Origin: Pseudomonas oryzicola
Lineage (GTDB): Bacteria > Pseudomonadota > Gammaproteobacteria > Pseudomonadales > Pseudomonadaceae
Reading direction: 5' to 3'
Length of the DNA: 64,000 nt
NCBI RefSeq assembly: GCF_014269185.2
Contig: NZ_JABWRZ020000002.1
Location: forward strand, 1-64,000
Both the position numbers and the translations under genes were made by a program. Position 1 is the first letter of the stretch, and every line of letters starts with the position of its first letter. The notes below the pieces were generated by a model that did no database searches, was not told the origin of the DNA, and was given only the letters and a program-made list of their open reading frames with translations. Below, in pieces: positions 9,501 to 15,785 of this stretch.

Positions 9501-10065
9501 CCAGACCCGCGCCGAGAAAGGCCTCGGCCTTGGCCTGGCAATAGCCGACGGCCTGTGCCGGGTACTGGGCCACACGCTGGAAGTGCGCTCATGGCCGGGC
9601 AGAGGCACGGTGTTCCGCGTCAGCGTGCCGATTGCCCGCCAGGCCGCACCGGTTGTCAGTGCCCCGGCGGAACAGGCCGGTCAGCCACTGGCCGGCTTGC
9701 AGGTGCTGTGCGTGGACAATGAAGACAGCATCCTGATAGGCATGAACAGCCTGCTCAGCCGCTGGGGTTGCCAGGTATGGACCGCGCGCAACCAGGCCGA
9801 ATGCGAGGCCTTGCTGGACAAGGGCATGCGCCCGCATCTGGCGTTGGTGGACTACCACCTGGACGATGGCGAGACTGGCATCGGGCTGATGGGCTGGCTA
9901 CGCGCGCGCCTGGGCGAACCGGTGCCGGGTGTGGTGATCAGCGCTGACGGCAGCAAGGAAACCCTCGCCATGGTCCACGCTTCGGGGCTGGATTACCTGG
10001 CCAAGCCGGTCAAGCCAGCGGCCCTGCGTGCCATGCTCAATCGCCATCTGAGCCTGGTTCAGTAA
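6589..10065 (+). CDS. mxtR: Hybrid sensor histidine kinase with sodium/solute symporter domain (MxtR/CrbS)
   Basis: The 1158-aa protein has, in order: a 13-helix SLC5/SSF symporter-like domain (about 1-500); a linker expected to hold a STAC domain (about 530-610); a PAS domain (about 637-745, GISVVDQNLHLVAWNRRYLE); a coiled coil; HisKA with SHDLMQPLNA (His806); HATPase with NFLTNALRYGKS and GLGLGLAIADG; and a receiver with Asp1088 (LALVDYHLDDGE). This architecture is that of MxtR/CrbS, which with ErdR/CrbR controls acetyl-CoA synthetase and acetate use in Pseudomonas and Vibrio. The matching regulator is encoded in this same window at 57.4 kb. The phosphoacceptor motif is HD, not HE, as in this subfamily. 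CbrA is the nearest alternative but lacks the receiver. Confidence 0.88.
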   Translation: MSLSSGLIAVVALAYMAIMFAIAFYGDRRSTPLPPKLRAWVYSLSLAVYCTSWTFFGAVGQAAEQLWAFLPIYLGPVLLLIFAPWVLQKMVLISKQQNITSIADFIAARYGKSQTLAVVVALICLVGVLPYIALQLKGIVLGVNLLIGASADATGTRVQDTALVVSLVLALFAIVFGTRSLDVTEHHRGMVLAIAFESLIKLLAFLAVGIFVVFNLYDGFDDLFSQARQSVHLQDYWQETINWPSMVVQTTVAMMAIICLPRQFHVTVVENIEPQDMRLARWVFPMYLALAALFVVPIALAGQMLLPGTVISDSFVISLPLAEAHPSLALLAFIGGASAATGMVIVEAVALSTMVSNDMLLPWLLRRTNAERPFEAFRHWMLSVRRVTIVVILLLAYVSYRLLGSTASLATIGQIAFAAVTQLTPAMLGALYWKQANRRGVFAGLAAGIFLWFYTLVLPIAAHSLGWSLQLFPGLAWLHGNPLNLPISPLTQGVVLSLAGNFTLFAWVSVLSRTRVSEHWQAGRFIGQQTSARPSSKPLLAVQIDDLLTLASRFVGEERARQSFIRFAYRQGKGFNPNQNADGDWIEHTERLLAGVLGTSSTRAVVKAAIEGRDMQLEDVVRIADEASEVLQFNRALLQGAIENINQGISVVDQNLHLVAWNRRYLELFNYPDGLISVGRPIADIIRYNAERGLCGPGEAQVHVARRLHWMRQGRAHSSERLFPNGRVIELIGNPMPGGGFVMSFTDITPFREAEQALREANESLEQRVAERTYELSQLNQALSEAKSHAEAVSQSKTRFLAAVSHDLMQPLNAARLFSAALSQQAEGMNDEARQLVQHMDSSLRSAEELISDLLDISRLENGKITPDPKPFALNELFDTLGAEFKVLAAEKGLAFRLRGSRLRVESDMKLLRRVLQNFLTNALRYGKSPILLGVRRQGERLWLEVWDRGPGIADDKLQVIFQEFKRLDSHQTRAEKGLGLGLAIADGLCRVLGHTLEVRSWPGRGTVFRVSVPIARQAAPVVSAPAEQAGQPLAGLQVLCVDNEDSILIGMNSLLSRWGCQVWTARNQAECEALLDKGMRPHLALVDYHLDDGETGIGLMGWLRARLGEPVPGVVISADGSKETLAMVHASGLDYLAKPVKPAALRAMLNRHLSLVQ

Positions 10066-11524
10066 GCACTTCTTCGGGCAACGCTTCGTCGGACAGCGCC
10101 CGCTCCAGCAAATCGGCCGGCAGGCTCTTGCTGGCGCGGGCACCCAGCAGTTTCAGCTGTTCGCTGCGGCTGACCAGGTTGCCGCGCCCTTCACACAGTT
10201 TGTTGCGCGCGGCGGCATAGGCCTTGTCGACCTGCTGCAGGCGGTTGCCCAGCTCGTCCAGGTCCTGGATGAACAGCACGAACTTGTCATACAGCCAGCC
10301 GGCGCGCTCGGCGATCTCGCGGGCGTTCTGGCCCTGGCGCTCCTGTTTCCACAGGCTGTCGATCACCCGCAGGGTAGCGAGCAAGGTGGTCGGGCTGACG
10401 ATCACGATCTGCCGGTCGAAGGCTTCCTGGAACAGGTTCGGCTCGGCCTGCAGGGCGGCCGAGAAAGCCGCCTCGATCGGCACGAACAGCAGCACGAAAT
10501 CCAGGCTGTGCAGGCCTTCGAGGCGGTTGTAGTCCTTGCTCGACAGGCCTTTGACGTGGCTGCGCAGCGATTGCACATGCTGCTTCAGCGCAGCTTCGTC
10601 GTTGCTGGCGACGAACTGCTGGTAGGCCGTGAGACTGACCTTGGCATCCACCACCACTTGCTTGTCGCCGGGCAACATGATCAGCACATCGGGCTGGAAG
10701 CGCTCGCCGTCGGCGCTCTTCAAACTCACCTGGGTCTGGTATTCGCGGCCCTTTTCCAGGCCGGCGTGCTCCAGCACCCGCTCGAGGATGAGCTCCCCCC
10801 AGTTGCCCTGGGTCTTCTGGCCCTTCAGGGCCTGGGTCAGGTTGGTGGCTTCGTCGGACAGGCGCAGGTTGAGCTGCTGCAGACGCTCCAGTTCCTTGCC
10901 CAGCGAAAAACGTTCGCGGGCTTCCTGCTGGTAGCTTTCCTCCACACGCCTTTCGAACGCCTGGATGCGCTCCTTGAGCGGGTCGAGCAACTGTCCGAGG
11001 TGCTGCTGACTGGTCTGGGCGAAACGCTGCTCGCGCTCGTCGAAGATTTTCGTGGCCAGGTCGGCGAACTGGGCGCGCAAGGTGTCACGGGCTTCCTGCA
11101 GGTCTTCCAGACGCTGCTGGTGGCTTTCCTGCTGTTCACGCAGTTCGGCGTCCAGGCGCGCGGTCTGGGCCTCCAGGCGGCGCAGTTCCGCTTCACGGTT
11201 GGCGCGCTCAAGGCTCCAGGCGTGGGCAGCATCACGGGCATTGTCGCGATCGATCTGGAGCAATTCGAGCTCGCGGCCCTGGGCGGCCAGCTGGGCCTGC
11301 TTGACCGTGTTGGCTTCGCTGAGGTCGCTGACTTCATCGCGGCTGGCCTCCAGCTGTGCCTGCAGGCCGGCCTGGGCCAACAAGGCGGCGTTCAGGCGTT
11401 CTTCGAGCAAGGCCTGTTCAGCGTGCCGCGCGCCTTGGCGACGCTGTAGCTGCATGATCCACCCCAGACAGGGCAAAGCCCCTGCCACCAAGCCCAGCAG
11501 AATGCTGGCCAGATCCACTGTCAT
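10037..11524 (-). CDS. rmuC: DNA recombination protein RmuC
   Basis: The 495-aa protein has an N-terminal membrane anchor (about residues 5-25), a long coiled coil (about 35-230) and the C-terminal RmuC nuclease-like domain with GNWGELILERVLEHAGL, QPDVLIMLPGDKQVVVDAKV and the DFVLLFVPIEAAF stretch. The last two fit a PD-(D/E)XK core. RmuC limits recombination between short inverted repeats. The 3' end overlaps the 3' end of mxtR by 29 bases in convergent orientation. The start ATG at 11524 opens the long intergenic region to the right, where its promoter must lie. Confidence 0.93.
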   Translation of the reverse strand: MTVDLASILLGLVAGALPCLGWIMQLQRRQGARHAEQALLEERLNAALLAQAGLQAQLEASRDEVSDLSEANTVKQAQLAAQGRELELLQIDRDNARDAAHAWSLERANREAELRRLEAQTARLDAELREQQESHQQRLEDLQEARDTLRAQFADLATKIFDEREQRFAQTSQQHLGQLLDPLKERIQAFERRVEESYQQEARERFSLGKELERLQQLNLRLSDEATNLTQALKGQKTQGNWGELILERVLEHAGLEKGREYQTQVSLKSADGERFQPDVLIMLPGDKQVVVDAKVSLTAYQQFVASNDEAALKQHVQSLRSHVKGLSSKDYNRLEGLHSLDFVLLFVPIEAAFSAALQAEPNLFQEAFDRQIVIVSPTTLLATLRVIDSLWKQERQGQNAREIAERAGWLYDKFVLFIQDLDELGNRLQQVDKAYAAARNKLCEGRGNLVSRSEQLKLLGARASKSLPADLLERALSDEALPEEVLTEPGSDGD

Positions 11525-11783
11525 GCTTACCCCGTATGATGCTGGATGATTGCTGCGCAGCTTATCAGCAATCGTTCAAGGCGCGAGTCTGGCGCAGCCA
11601 CAGGGTACGCCACGCGACTTTTTGCGTTGCGACATGGCATTTTCGCTAAACCGGAAAAATTTTTTCAGCGATCTTTTCTTGACGTTCTCAAGTGCATGAC
11701 TTGAAAGCCCATTGGAACCTGTCGATTGTCGGACAGTTCATCAAATTGCTGGCACGCCCGTCCTAGAGCAAGCGCCTGGGACA

Positions 11784-11804
11784 ATCCACAGTTCCTGTGG
11801 ATAA
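11784..11804. promoter_or_regulatory. Palindrome containing a perfect DnaA box
   Basis: ATCCACAG (11784-11791) and CTGTGGAT (11795-11802) form a perfect 8-bp inverted repeat around TTC. The right arm continues to TGTGGATAA (11796-11804), the exact complement of the DnaA consensus TTATCCACA. A looser GGTGGACAAC follows at 11809-11818. Possible DnaA binding site; no AT-rich unwinding element or box cluster is present, so it is not an origin. Confidence 0.4.
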
Positions 11805-12481
11805 CTCGGTGGACAACCCCCTCCTATCCCCCGCAAACCCCCGTGAATCGGGGCTTTTGCTCAAACTGACGATTTTTTCACCAGCTGAAAATAGTGTTTT
11901 TTTTCATTGACTTAACCGCCCAGTCAAGGCATTGGCGAGTCCATCGCAGCATGTTGCCAAGCAGTTACAAGCGTCGCTCCGAATGTGAACAAGTGCACCC
12001 TGAACCCTCATTTGAGTGCACGAAAATGGTACATCGAGCCGGTTGCAGGCCATTTGGCCCCTCTTCCCAGCAGCGTAATTACGCGCCATACTGCGCGGCT
12101 CACCTGAACAAACCTGTAACGCTTGCCAAGTGCATGCATTTCCGGTAAGGTGCGCCTCGTTAGTACCAAGCTGAAAGTCAATTCTGGCCTCAAGCGTCCT
12201 TGCAGACCCACTCCTCCCAAGAGTGGCACTGCTGAAACCAGGACGGGCCCATTCGATGATTCACTCGCCAGCCTTGCGCTGTTCAAGCACGAATCACGTT
12301 ACAGATTGATCAGGATCCCACCCCGACGGCCTAGAACCTTGCCCCGGCGTGCTGCCTGCCTTCTGAAGTACCTACCAGTCAGCCCAAGCGCCCACCTTTG
12401 ATTGCGCCTCCTCTGGCTGCCCTGTTCCAGTCAGGTTCGTTCGTCCCTTAATAAAGGCGTCACTGGAACGTTTCTATCATG

Positions 12482-12500
12482 CACGAATCCTAACTTCGTG
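12482..12500. promoter_or_regulatory. Inverted repeat upstream of the 74-aa gene
   Basis: CACGAA (12482-12487) and TTCGTG (12495-12500) form a perfect 6-bp dyad with a 7-nt spacer, ending 25 bases before the ATG at 12526 and followed by TTTAAA. It could be an operator or a leader hairpin. Confidence 0.35.
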
Positions 12501-12525
12501 TTTAAAGCAGGAACCTCCAAACAAT

Positions 12526-12750
12526 ATGCAAACTCATCATCAGATTCAGGCTGCCATTGGCACCCTTTCCCAGGCCTTTTCGCCGTTGAAGTGCTTGATC
12601 GTCGCCCCGCGCAAGGGCAGCTTCAGCTTCACCCTGGTCGACGAACATGGCGTCGCCTGCCACACCGAGCGACTGTACCCGGAGCAGTACAGCCGCAGTG
12701 AACCGCTGCAAGCGGTTATCGCCCGTACCCGTCAGTCGCTAACCGCGTGA
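12526..12750 (+). CDS. Small conserved Pseudomonas-type protein, 74 aa
   Basis: The product MQTHHQIQAAIGTLSQAF... has no signal peptide or membrane segment. The middle alternates hydrophobic residues (CLIVAPRKGSFSFTLVDEHG) in a way that suggests a small beta-sheet flanked by helices. The overall layout recalls the short DUF3509 or DUF1652 families of Pseudomonas, but the match is from memory and neither is certain. The start has AGGAACC about 11 bases upstream. It has a long non-coding stretch before it and could be controlled by the dyad at 12482-12500. Confidence 0.6.
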   Translation: MQTHHQIQAAIGTLSQAFSPLKCLIVAPRKGSFSFTLVDEHGVACHTERLYPEQYSRSEPLQAVIARTRQSLTA

Positions 12751-12999
12751 CCCTTGTATGGTGCGGTATTCAAGCGCTGAATGACGCCATCGCAAGCCTG
12801 CCTGAACGCTCCAGGCGTAATTGCCTTAAGGCATATAGCCCGGGACCTCAGGCAGCAATCGATTTAAAAACAGCCCTTTACACCATCATTATCACACTAC
12901 ACTTCAACACGAGCGGCACCTGCCGCTTCCGGCGGGCCTGATCATTCACCAGCTGCCAAGCTCCAGCGCCCGTCCGGCCCTTAACTGCTCGAGGGCATC

Positions 13000-13482
13000 A
13001 TGGGTATCGCGGCGAATGAATTGTGTCAGTATGTGATCCGACCCACCCTGGTCTACCTGAACCGTCACAGCGCCAGCGCCGAAGCCTTGTTGCTAGGTAT
13101 CGCCGCCAGCCAGTCGGCCTTGGGCGCAGCCTTACATGACCGCCGTGGGCATGGCCTGTACCGCATCGGCGAACATCGTCACCAGGCGCTCTGGGACGAC
13201 TATCTGGCCCGCGACCCCGACCTGGCCAGCCTGGTCCGCGGCCTGGCCAGCCAACACGCCTTCCTCGGCGGCCCGCACCTGGAACTCACGGTCAACCTGC
13301 GCTATTCCACCGCGATTGCCTGGATGCTCATCGAAGAGCAGGCCACACCCTTGCCCGCCGCCAATGATCTGCTGGCATTGGCGCGCATCTGGCGACAGAT
13401 CTTCAACCCTCAAGGTCGTCTACGCGACTTCACCCATGCCTGGCATACCTGCATAGATCAGAAATTGCCGCAAGCATCTTAA
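13000..13482 (+). CDS. Hypothetical protein resembling phage lysozyme-like proteins, 160 aa
   Basis: The protein has no signal peptide. The pattern ELCQYVIRPTLVYLNRHSASAEALLLGIAASQSALG followed by GLYRIG, LWDDYLARDPDLASLVRGLAS and a NLRYSTAIAWMLI helix resembles phage virion or lysozyme-like proteins in which LLLGTAAQESGLG carries a catalytic-type Glu. Here that Glu position reads Ser (AASQSALG), so enzymatic activity is doubtful. The resemblance is remembered, not searched. The stop codon lies five bases before the first of two TGTCCTACAAA repeats upstream of fadL. It stands alone and could be a domesticated phage gene. Confidence 0.65.
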   Translation: MGIAANELCQYVIRPTLVYLNRHSASAEALLLGIAASQSALGAALHDRRGHGLYRIGEHRHQALWDDYLARDPDLASLVRGLASQHAFLGGPHLELTVNLRYSTAIAWMLIEEQATPLPAANDLLALARIWRQIFNPQGRLRDFTHAWHTCIDQKLPQAS

Positions 13483-13486
13483 GAGG

Positions 13487-13539
13487 TGTCCTACAAAATA
13501 CCCGGAAAAAAAGGAATTTTGGTCGGATTGTCCTACAAA
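13487..13539 (+). repeat. Two direct repeats TGTCCTACAAA upstream of fadL
   Basis: TGTCCTACAAA occurs at 13487-13497 and 13529-13539, exactly 42 bases apart, or four helical turns. Both lie in the 147-base gap before fadL. The same-face spacing suggests a tandem protein-binding site that activates or represses fadL. No match to the PsrA operator was recognised. Confidence 0.5.
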
Positions 13540-13629
13540 GCCGCTCTATCTCCGGCGATCTTGGCTATAGCGCGGCACGTGATTTGTTGGTAGCGTTTCG
13601 TCCCGGAGATCCCAAGGAGTTTTCTAATA

Positions 13630-14910
13630 ATGAAAAAAGTAATGCTCAAAACCTCCCTCGGCATTGCCGTTGCTCTTGCTTCCAGCCAACTGCTCGCCGC
13701 CGGGTTCGCGCTGAACGAACAGAGCATCAGCGGCATGGGAACCGGTTTTGCGGGGCGTTCGTCTTCTGCCGAAGATGCCAGCACGGTGTATGGCAACCCT
13801 GCAGGCATGTCACGCCTGAAGCGTGAACAGGTCACCGTGGGTGGTGCGGCCGTCATCGCCAAGACTGATATTTCCGGCCCTGGCAGCAATTTCGGGGGGG
13901 AAACCGATGGCGACATGGTTCCGGTCGTGGGCGTCCCCATGGGCTACTACGTCAAGCCGATCGATGATCACTGGAGCGTGGGCTTCGGCGTTTACGTACC
14001 ATACGGCCTGATCACCGACTACGGTAGCGATGATGCGGCACGCTACTGGGGCAAGAAGAGCAAGGTCGAGGTCGTCACCTTCCAGCCAACCATCAGCTAT
14101 GCGTTCAACGACAAGGTGTCGATCGGTTTTGGCCCGACCATCAACCGTATCAAGGGTGAACTGGGGTCGAACCTGAGCAGCAAGGCGCTGCTGGGGCCCG
14201 GGGGGCCGGATGGCGAGATCAAGATCAAGGGCGATGACACCGCGATCGGTTACAACATCGGTGTTCTGGTACAAGCTACGGACCGTACTCGCCTGGGTCT
14301 GACCTATCACTCGATGGTCGACTACAAACTTGAGGGCGATACCCGTGTTTCCTACCCGATCCCACAGCTTGGCCTGAATGGCAAGTTCGACGCCAGCCTG
14401 AAGATCAAGACGCCGGAGTCGGTGGACTTCTCCGTTACCCATGAATTGGATGACCACTGGACCCTGTACGCGGGTAGTACCTGGACGCGCTGGAGCCGCC
14501 TGGAAAGCATCGTTGTCAAGAACGAAGCCCCGGCGGGTTACCCACTGCAGACCATCACCGAAGAGCAGAACTGGCATGACACCTGGGCCCACGCCATTGG
14601 CGCGTCCTACAAGGTCAACAAGGAATGGACCCTGCGTGCAGGCTTCTCGGTCGACCAGTCGCCCACCAACAACCACGATCGCTCGCCGCGCATTCCAACT
14701 GGCGACCGTAAAGCGGTCAGCTTTGGTGCCGGCTGGAGCCCGAACGATGACATGACCATCGATGTTGCCTACTCGTACCTGTGGGAAGAAGATACCAAGG
14801 TCAACAATGTGTCGGGCTCGCCGACACAACGGGCATTGAAAGGCACCTACCAGGCCAAGTACGAAAACAGTGCTCACGGTATTGGTGCATCCCTTACCTA
14901 CCGCTTCTGA
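13630..14910 (+). CDS. fadL: FadL-family outer membrane porin
   Basis: The 426-aa protein starts with a signal peptide (MKKVMLKTSLGIAVALASSQLLA) followed by GFALNEQSISGMGTGFAG and the NPAGM motif of the FadL plug domain. The rest has amphipathic beta strands and ends in an aromatic residue (ASLTYRF), as expected for a 14-stranded outer-membrane barrel. FadL proteins carry long-chain fatty acids or other hydrophobic compounds across the outer membrane. The 426-aa length is typical. AAGGAG precedes the ATG. A strong terminator follows directly, so the gene is monocistronic. Two direct repeats lie in its promoter region. Confidence 0.9.
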   Translation: MKKVMLKTSLGIAVALASSQLLAAGFALNEQSISGMGTGFAGRSSSAEDASTVYGNPAGMSRLKREQVTVGGAAVIAKTDISGPGSNFGGETDGDMVPVVGVPMGYYVKPIDDHWSVGFGVYVPYGLITDYGSDDAARYWGKKSKVEVVTFQPTISYAFNDKVSIGFGPTINRIKGELGSNLSSKALLGPGGPDGEIKIKGDDTAIGYNIGVLVQATDRTRLGLTYHSMVDYKLEGDTRVSYPIPQLGLNGKFDASLKIKTPESVDFSVTHELDDHWTLYAGSTWTRWSRLESIVVKNEAPAGYPLQTITEEQNWHDTWAHAIGASYKVNKEWTLRAGFSVDQSPTNNHDRSPRIPTGDRKAVSFGAGWSPNDDMTIDVAYSYLWEEDTKVNNVSGSPTQRALKGTYQAKYENSAHGIGASLTYRF

Positions 14911-14927
14911 TTCGTACGCGTCATATG

Positions 14928-14955
14928 AAAAACCGCCCTCGTGGCGGTTTTTTCC
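14928..14955 (+). terminator. Terminator of fadL
   Basis: AACCGCC (14931-14937) pairs with GGCGGTT (14943-14949) around CTCGT, flanked by an A run on the left and a T run on the right. This is a classical intrinsic terminator that could act in both directions. Confidence 0.9.
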
Positions 14956-15054
14956 TTGCTCTTGTTCTTCGCGACTTCAGGAGGCCTGCGTTCGGCCTCC
15001 TGAAGTCGCGATCGGCGGCGCTTGGGCTTCCACGCGCCAGGAAGCAAGAGCAAG
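14955..15054. repeat. 100-nt palindromic element, copy A
   Basis: CTTGCTCTTG (14955-14964) and CAAGAGCAAG (15045-15054) are perfect terminal inverted repeats. Inside is a perfect 16-bp hairpin: GCGACTTCAGGAGGCC (14971-14986) against 14994-15009. The 60-nt core (14965-15024) recurs at 27511-27570 with six mismatches. It sits between the convergent fadL and gpx genes. The size, terminal repeats and intergenic placement fit a MITE or REP-like mobile palindrome. Confidence 0.75.
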
Positions 15055-15064
15055 AGTGGTCACA

Positions 15065-15616
15065 TTACCGCTGCGAAGCGATGGCCTTTTCAATGGCGGC
15101 CCGGAATTCCGGGTCATCCGGCTTGGTCAGGCTGGAGAAGTTGCCGATCACCTTGCCCTTGCGATCGACAACGTACTTGTAGAAATTCCACTTCGGCGCA
15201 CTGCTCTGGCTGGCCAGTTCGACGAACAGTGGAATCGCATCCTTGCCCCGCACCGGCTGCGCCTTGGTCATGGTGAAGGTGACACCATAGTTGGCATAAC
15301 AGACCTTGGCCGTCTTCTCGCTATCGGCATCTTCCTGCTTGAAGTCGTTGGATGGCACGCCAAGCATTTCCAGGCCCTGTTGGTGATACGCCTGGTATGT
15401 CGCCTCCAGCCCCTCGAACTGCGGCGCAAAGCCGCAATAGCTGGCCGTATTGACCACCACCAGCGGCTTGCCGGCAAAGCGCTGGCACAGATCCACCTGC
15501 CCCTTGCCCCGCAACTCTGGCAGGCTGCCTTGCAACAAGGCCGGGCAATCGGCAGCCCAGCTCGAAGCGCTGCCAAGCAGGGCCAGCACCGCCACCGTCA
15601 ACCACTGTGCACGCAT
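15065..15616 (-). CDS. Glutathione peroxidase family protein with signal peptide
   Basis: The 183-aa product has a signal peptide ([22 protein letters not shown]) and so acts in the periplasm. The peroxidase core shows the catalytic Cys in [17 protein letters not shown] and the [14 protein letters not shown] motif with the catalytic Trp and Asn. The usual FPCNQF segment is changed to VPSNDFKQE. This type probably uses thioredoxin-like or other thiol donors, since periplasmic glutathione is limited. The start at 15616 has AGGAG upstream and gives a good signal peptide. The gene is monocistronic and converges with fadL across the palindromic element. Confidence 0.88.
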   Translation of the reverse strand: MRAQWLTVAVLALLGSASSWAADCPALLQGSLPELRGKGQVDLCQRFAGKPLVVVNTASYCGFAPQFEGLEATYQAYHQQGLEMLGVPSNDFKQEDADSEKTAKVCYANYGVTFTMTKAQPVRGKDAIPLFVELASQSSAPKWNFYKYVVDRKGKVIGNFSSLTKPDDPEFRAAIEKAIASQR

Positions 15617-15662
15617 GGTTCGTTTCTCCTGCAAAACAATCCTTGAGCTTGCAGGGTAGCGC

Positions 15663-15785
15663 CTAACAAACACTCATGCCCAGTTGCAGCAACGCCATCC
15701 CGCCCTCGTGCCAGCCCCACCAGACCAACGCCAGCAGCAACAACCCGACAACGGCCAGCAGCCCGCGGGCCAGGTAGCGGTTCAT
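15663..15785 (-). CDS. 40-aa membrane microprotein coupled to the MFS gene
   Basis: Reading leftward from ATG 15785, this frame gives 40 residues: [24 protein letters not shown] is followed by a short hydrophilic turn and a second hydrophobic stretch ALLQLGMSV. The ATG overlaps the stop of the MFS gene as ATGA, the usual sign of translational coupling. One clear membrane helix near the N-terminus is preceded by Arg residues. The size and placement suggest a small partner or regulator of the transporter. No family was recognised. Confidence 0.6.
   Translation of the reverse strand: MNRYLARGLLAVVGLLLLALVWWGWHEGGMALLQLGMSVC

Larger units (their letters stand above)
11525..12525. other. 1-kb gene-poor intergenic region with several dyads
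   Basis: No credible gene is seen here; short open frames lack ribosome sites and family features. What it holds: TCAAGT-N5-ACTTGA (11688-11704); CTGTC-N8-GACAG (11719-11736); an 8-bp perfect palindrome ending in a DnaA-box match (11784-11804); a weak hairpin CCCCG-TGAAT-CGGGG followed by CTTTT (11839-11858); and CACGAA-N7-TTCGTG (12482-12500) just before the next gene. A TTGCCA-type -35 and TAAGGT-type -10 about 12122-12155 could start a long leader for the 74-aa gene. A small RNA cannot be excluded. Confidence 0.5.

Noticed and set aside
11784..11818. A replication origin suggested by DnaA-box-like sequences
   Set aside because: There is a single good box, no AT-rich unwinding region and no dnaA or parAB genes nearby. 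It is kept only as a possible DnaA site.
11894..12401. Short open frames in the intergenic gap before the 74-aa gene
   Set aside because: They have no ribosome sites, unlikely composition and overlap each other on both strands.
12747..12941. A 64-codon frame following the 74-aa gene
   Set aside because: The sequence has no plausible fold, contains rare-looking codons and has no ribosome site.
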